DNA from: Leptodactylus fallax
Lineage: Eukaryota > Chordata > Amphibia > Anura > Leptodactylidae
Direction: 5' to 3'
Length of the DNA stretch: 64,000 bases
Assembly (NCBI GenBank): GCA_947044405.1
Contig: CAMRHE010000460.1
Span: 186,001-250,000 of the forward strand
This document shows positions 60,311 to 64,000 of the stretch, piece by piece. A program made the position numbers and the translations under genes. The notes beneath the pieces are model-generated. The model was not told the DNA's origin, ran no database searches, and was given only the letters and a program-made list of their open reading frames with translations. Position 1 is the first letter of the stretch, and each line of letters starts with the position of its first letter.

Positions 60311-60774
60311 CCTGTGAGGGTCACAAATCACCTCCTGATAGCAAACAGATAACAGCAAGAATTACTGATCCCTCCATCACACCCCACAAGTTTCCAGATT
60401 GTTTATTTTTTCACCGGTTGTAAATAACTTCTCTACTTGGATTTCATGTCTTTAGGGTTTAAAAAATCACTTAGATTGGACTCCACTGATGAGGAGAACA
60501 GCGGACTTTTGTGCTTGTTTATTTCCAGAACTCCCATTGAACTGCATGGAGTGGTGCATACACTACCCAACCTCAATTCCATTTAGAACGGGCAGGCAAA
60601 AGTCCCCTGTTGTCCTTATCAGTAGGGGTCTGAACAGTCGGACTTCAATGATCTGCAAGTTATCCCTTATCTTAAAGATAAGTGACCACTAGAGAGGGGT
60701 GAACCTCTCAGGATTCGTTTTGTTTTGGGTTTGGTTTGAACATGTTTGACACATACCACACCTTGAATTGTCTT

Positions 60775-61893
60775 AAAACATAGTGTATGACACTGTCAGG
60801 GCTCCTAGGACTATATATCTATAATACATAGTGTATGACACTGTCAGGGCTCCTAGGACTATATATCTATAATACATAGTGTATGACACTGTCAGGACTC
60901 CTAGGACTATATATCTATAATACATAGTGTATGACACTGTCAGGGCTCCTAGGACTATATATCTATAATACATAGTGTATGACACTGTCAGGGCTCCTAG
61001 GACTATATATCTATAATACATAGTGTATGATACTGTCAGGACACCTAGGACTATATATCTATAATACATAGTGTATGACACTGTCAGGGCTCCTAGGACT
61101 ATATCTCTATAATACATAGTGTATGACACTGTCAGGGCTCCTAGGACTATATATCTATAAAACATAGTGTATGACACTGTCAGGGCTCCTAGGACTATAT
61201 ATATAATACATAGTGTATGACACTGCCAGGGCTCCTAGGACTATATATATATAATACATAGTGTATGACACTGTCAGGGCTCCTAGGACTATATATCTAT
61301 AATACATAGTGTATGACACTGTCAGGGCTCCTAGTACTATATATCTATAACACATAGTGTATGACACTGCCAGGACTTCTAGGACTATATATCTATAATA
61401 CATAGTGTATGACACTGTAAGGCTCCTAGGACTATATATCTATAATACATAGTGTAGGACACTGTCAGGACTCCTAGGACTATATATCTATAATACATAG
61501 TGTATGACACTGTCAGGGCTCCTAGGACTATATATATATAATACATAGTGTATGACACTGTCAGGGCTCCTAGGACTATATATATATAATATATAGTGTA
61601 TGACACTGTCAGGACTCCTAGGACTATATATCTATAATACATAGTGTAGGACACTGTCAGGACTCCTAGGACTATATATCTATAATACATAGTGTATGAC
61701 ACTGTCAGGGCTCCTAGGACTATATATCTATATAGCATAGTGTATGACACTGTCAGGGCTCCTAGGACTATATATCTATAATACATAGTGTATGACACTG
61801 TCAGGACTCCTAGGACTATATATCTATAATACATAGTGTATGACACTGTCAGGGCTCCTAGGACTATATATCTATATAGCATAGTGTATGATA
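60775..61893. repeat. 48-bp minisatellite, ~23 copies, open on the minus strand
   Basis: Unit ATAGTGTATGACACTGTCAG / GGCTCCTAGGACTATATATC / TATAATAC. The minus strand repeats a 16-residue motif (VSYTMYYRYIVLGALT) in long open frames because 48 is a multiple of three. It lies in ANKS4B intron 1, antisense to the gene. Confidence 0.95.
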
Positions 61894-62538
61894 CTTCTAT
61901 ATATCTGGGTTGTTCAGTATTTTCATGCAGTTCATGTCCAGCCATTATTTTTATGGGCACCATGCAATGCTTGACATATATAAATACTATTCCCACAGTG
62001 CAATTATTTTCTATCCTTGTAAATGTAAATTTCATGCATGTGAATAAGACACATCCGGATATGATCTCTATTACCAATATGAATGAAAATTAAAATATTG
62101 GCCAAACTCAATGTGAGGAGCAAAGCTGGAGATACAGAACCTGTAAATGTGGGACAAGGATAATTTCATTTTGGCTTGCGGCATTCTGCGATAATACACG
62201 TAAGGAAAGCTGAGTGTCGGTAATTGAGCCTCATAAATCACTTGGAGATCTGTGACATAATATTCCATTATGAGCGGTAGGAGAAGGAAATGAATTGTTG
62301 ATGACATTTGTCACATGAGGATGGCCGCCTCGCCTGTAGCTTCTCACTTGACTGATCATTCTTGTTGACCACAATGAGTGAAAATAGTAAAATTAAATGT
62401 TATTACTTGTACTTGTAATTGTATTATTGATATTTGTTATTTATTAATTTGTTATTAATGTTATCTTCATTGAGCCCCCTTATCACTGGACTTCTGAATT
62501 TTTCATCTGAAAATCATTTGGGTTATTCTTTATGGTCA

Positions 62539-62779
62539 TTAAAGGGGTTATTCAGTTTATAATGTTGATCCCTGGGATAGGCCATTAATATTGATTTGCA
62601 GGGGTCTGATGTCCTGGATGTCCACAGATCTGTTATTCGGGAACAGCGCGGCTCCTGATAATGTTTACATACCGTAGGTACTGCAGCGTGAGCAGCGCAA
62701 CTGCAGGCATGTAAATATTACCGGGGTTGCTCCCAAGATCCTCTTCTAAGGATAGACCATCCATATTAGACCCCTTTAA
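62539..62779. mobile_element. TTAA-type MITE-like element (TTAAAGGGGTT ends)
   Basis: The left end TTAAAGGGGTTATTCAG is mirrored by ACCCCTTTAA at the right, with an internal GGATAGGCCATTAATATTG segment. Related pieces appear at about 9940-10080 and 43690-43800 (GGATAGATCATCAATA followed by CCCTTTAA), so this is a dispersed family. Assignment to piggyBac-like MITEs is only suggested by the TTAA edges. Confidence 0.5.
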
Positions 62780-62803
62780 GGGCAGTCTTCAGATATGCTG
62801 CAT

Positions 62804-63176
62804 AAGGGCACATGCACACAATCAGGATTTACATACAGAAAATCTGCACTGAAATCTGCATGTTTATGCATGGGAATCTGCACAGAAAACCCTCTCCCAC
62901 TAGTGTGAATATGGAGCAGATTTTCATACATGTAAATGTGGATTTTGGTGCAGATTTTGAATCCATTTTTTAAAATCGAAGCTGGAAAAAGTAAATAAAT
63001 GAATCTGCTTTGCATCATAGGTGAATCTCTGAACTGAAACAATCTGCCTTATGTGCATGAGAAATGAGAATTTTTCATTGACTTTAATGCTAATGGTTTA
63101 AATTGTTGATTTTTTCCACATTGAAGTTCATGTGGAAAATCCGCACATAATCCTGATCACGTTCATGTACCCTTAG
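62804..63176. mobile_element. MITE-like element with inverted ends
   Basis: Left end AAGGGCACATGCACACAATC, then AGGATT; the right end read on the minus strand is CTAAGGGTACATGAACGTGA, then TCAGGATT. Internal CAGATTTT/AAAATCTG blocks also pair. Noncoding. Confidence 0.6.
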
Positions 63177-64000
63177 GGCCATTCATGCACTAGAATTTGG
63201 TGCTGATATTAAGGCGGATTCAGACTCAAAATCAGCATCAAATTTCACCCTGAATCTGCCTCTCAATGCAGGAGACTGAAAAAAGACACGTCTTGCCCTT
63301 AGTTTGCCGCATATTCCAGGGATAATTCAGCCATAGAACCTGCAGTGTCAGACAACCCCACGATTAGTCCCATTCATTTGCAGCTAATCTGTGAGTGAAA
63401 GCCAAAGCCAAAATTCAGATGGGCCGATAATGAACAGGGATTTTAGGAGTTTGTTACAAAATGTTAAATTTCTGTTGTCTGAACAGACCCTTCCCAAAAC
63501 ATCTAAAAATTAAGTGCTACAAAATCCAGTTCTCACCCATTTCATGGCCGCCTCTCAGGTCCCTCCGCACTGGCGGAGATGATGCCCAGTTTGTTGTCAC
63601 GTGACACTGTAGCCAATCACATTCTCATTCTAGTGACTAATGATGACAATTACTGGCCACATCGGTCATGTGACAACAAGCTGGGCATCATCACTATGTC
63701 AGGGGCAGGAGCAGCGGCACTGGGACTGGGGACATTCAAAGGGTGAACACTGTATTTTGACCTGTTTAGGACTATTCGCTGACTCCAGATGTCAGGCAGT
63801 GCCGGTCCTACATCCGCAGCACCATCTTTCACCGCAGGTAACTCTCCCACCCCTGCAATTTGGCAGCAGTAGATTGAGTTCCTAGATATAAGGGGGAGCC
63901 ACAGACCCAGGCGAGAAGTCAGGGGTCTGATACCTCCTGTCTTCAGTGGAGACGGATTTTCTCTCACTAAACTCAGCAAGAGATGAGCTGAAAATAGCAG

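Larger units (their letters stand above)
61900..64000. other. ANKS4B intron 1 continuation, no exon seen
   Basis: Holds two MITE-like elements (62.5-63.2 kb). No ankyrin or SAM coding sequence appears before the window ends, so exon 2 must be beyond it. Confidence 0.5.

Noticed and set aside
60773..62077. Minus-strand frames of 86-230 codons
   Set aside because: Produced by a 48-bp minisatellite; no independent coding signal.

Overview
This is a vertebrate nuclear genome window, most likely from an amphibian and probably a frog. The evidence is spliced genes with GT/AG introns, an L2/CR1-type LINE, a Tc1/mariner element, a Penelope-like GIY-YIG remnant, many short foldback (MITE-like) elements, and a very heavy load of tandem repeats. 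The species cannot be read from the sequence. No bacterial, plasmid, phage or CRISPR feature is present.

Three protein-coding genes can be supported. (1) At the left end (3776-4776, +) is the terminal coding exon of a melanin-concentrating hormone receptor 1-like GPCR; its small first exon was not found. (2) At 47432-54767 (-) is a complete zona pellucida glycoprotein 2 (ZP2) gene. I rebuilt 19 coding exons by hand; every splice phase closes, giving 662 residues with a signal peptide, ZP-N repeats, ZP module, RKKR cleavage site and a C-terminal membrane anchor. (3) At 59156-59319 (+) is coding exon 1 of ANKS4B; the rest lies beyond the window. ZP2 and ANKS4B are head-to-head, about 4.4 kb apart. 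From memory this is the same divergent order as on human 16p12, and it supports both identifications. The MCHR1-like gene about 43 kb away is not a neighbour of human ZP2, so it may be a paralogue retained here and lost in mammals.

The rest is mostly repeats. Layout: 1-3.4 kb, TA repeat and 49-bp and 48-bp minisatellites; 3.4-5 kb, MCHR1-like exon; 5-11.3 kb, MITEs, 36-bp and GATATA arrays and an anomalous poly-G/C block; 11.3-16.9 kb, a 49-bp satellite of about 114 copies; 17.0-18.7 kb, a Tc1/mariner element; 19-31.4 kb, intergenic repeats including a 40-bp array, a second G-run and a foldback; 31.5-34.65 kb, a 14-bp array; 35.3-37.1 kb, 13-bp and 29-bp arrays; 38.4-38.9 kb, an inverted-repeat element; 40.4-42.8 kb, a LINE; 43-47.4 kb, no gene seen; 47.4-54.9 kb, ZP2; 55.1-58.4 kb, MITE pair and 31-bp array; 58.9-64 kb, ANKS4B promoter, exon 1 and an intron carrying the Penelope-like remnant and a 48-bp array. 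Tandem arrays cover roughly 17 kb, about a quarter of the window. Most long open frames come from these arrays and are not genes.

The genes do not form a pathway: MCHR1 is a neuropeptide receptor, ZP2 an egg-coat protein and ANKS4B a brush-border scaffold. I found no convincing new biological system. The best leads are the MCHR1-like gene's unexpected linkage, the intact ZP2 gene with its 13-residue exon carrying a likely egg-hardening cleavage site, HNF4/HNF1-like sites ahead of ANKS4B, and the structure of the satellite arrays.
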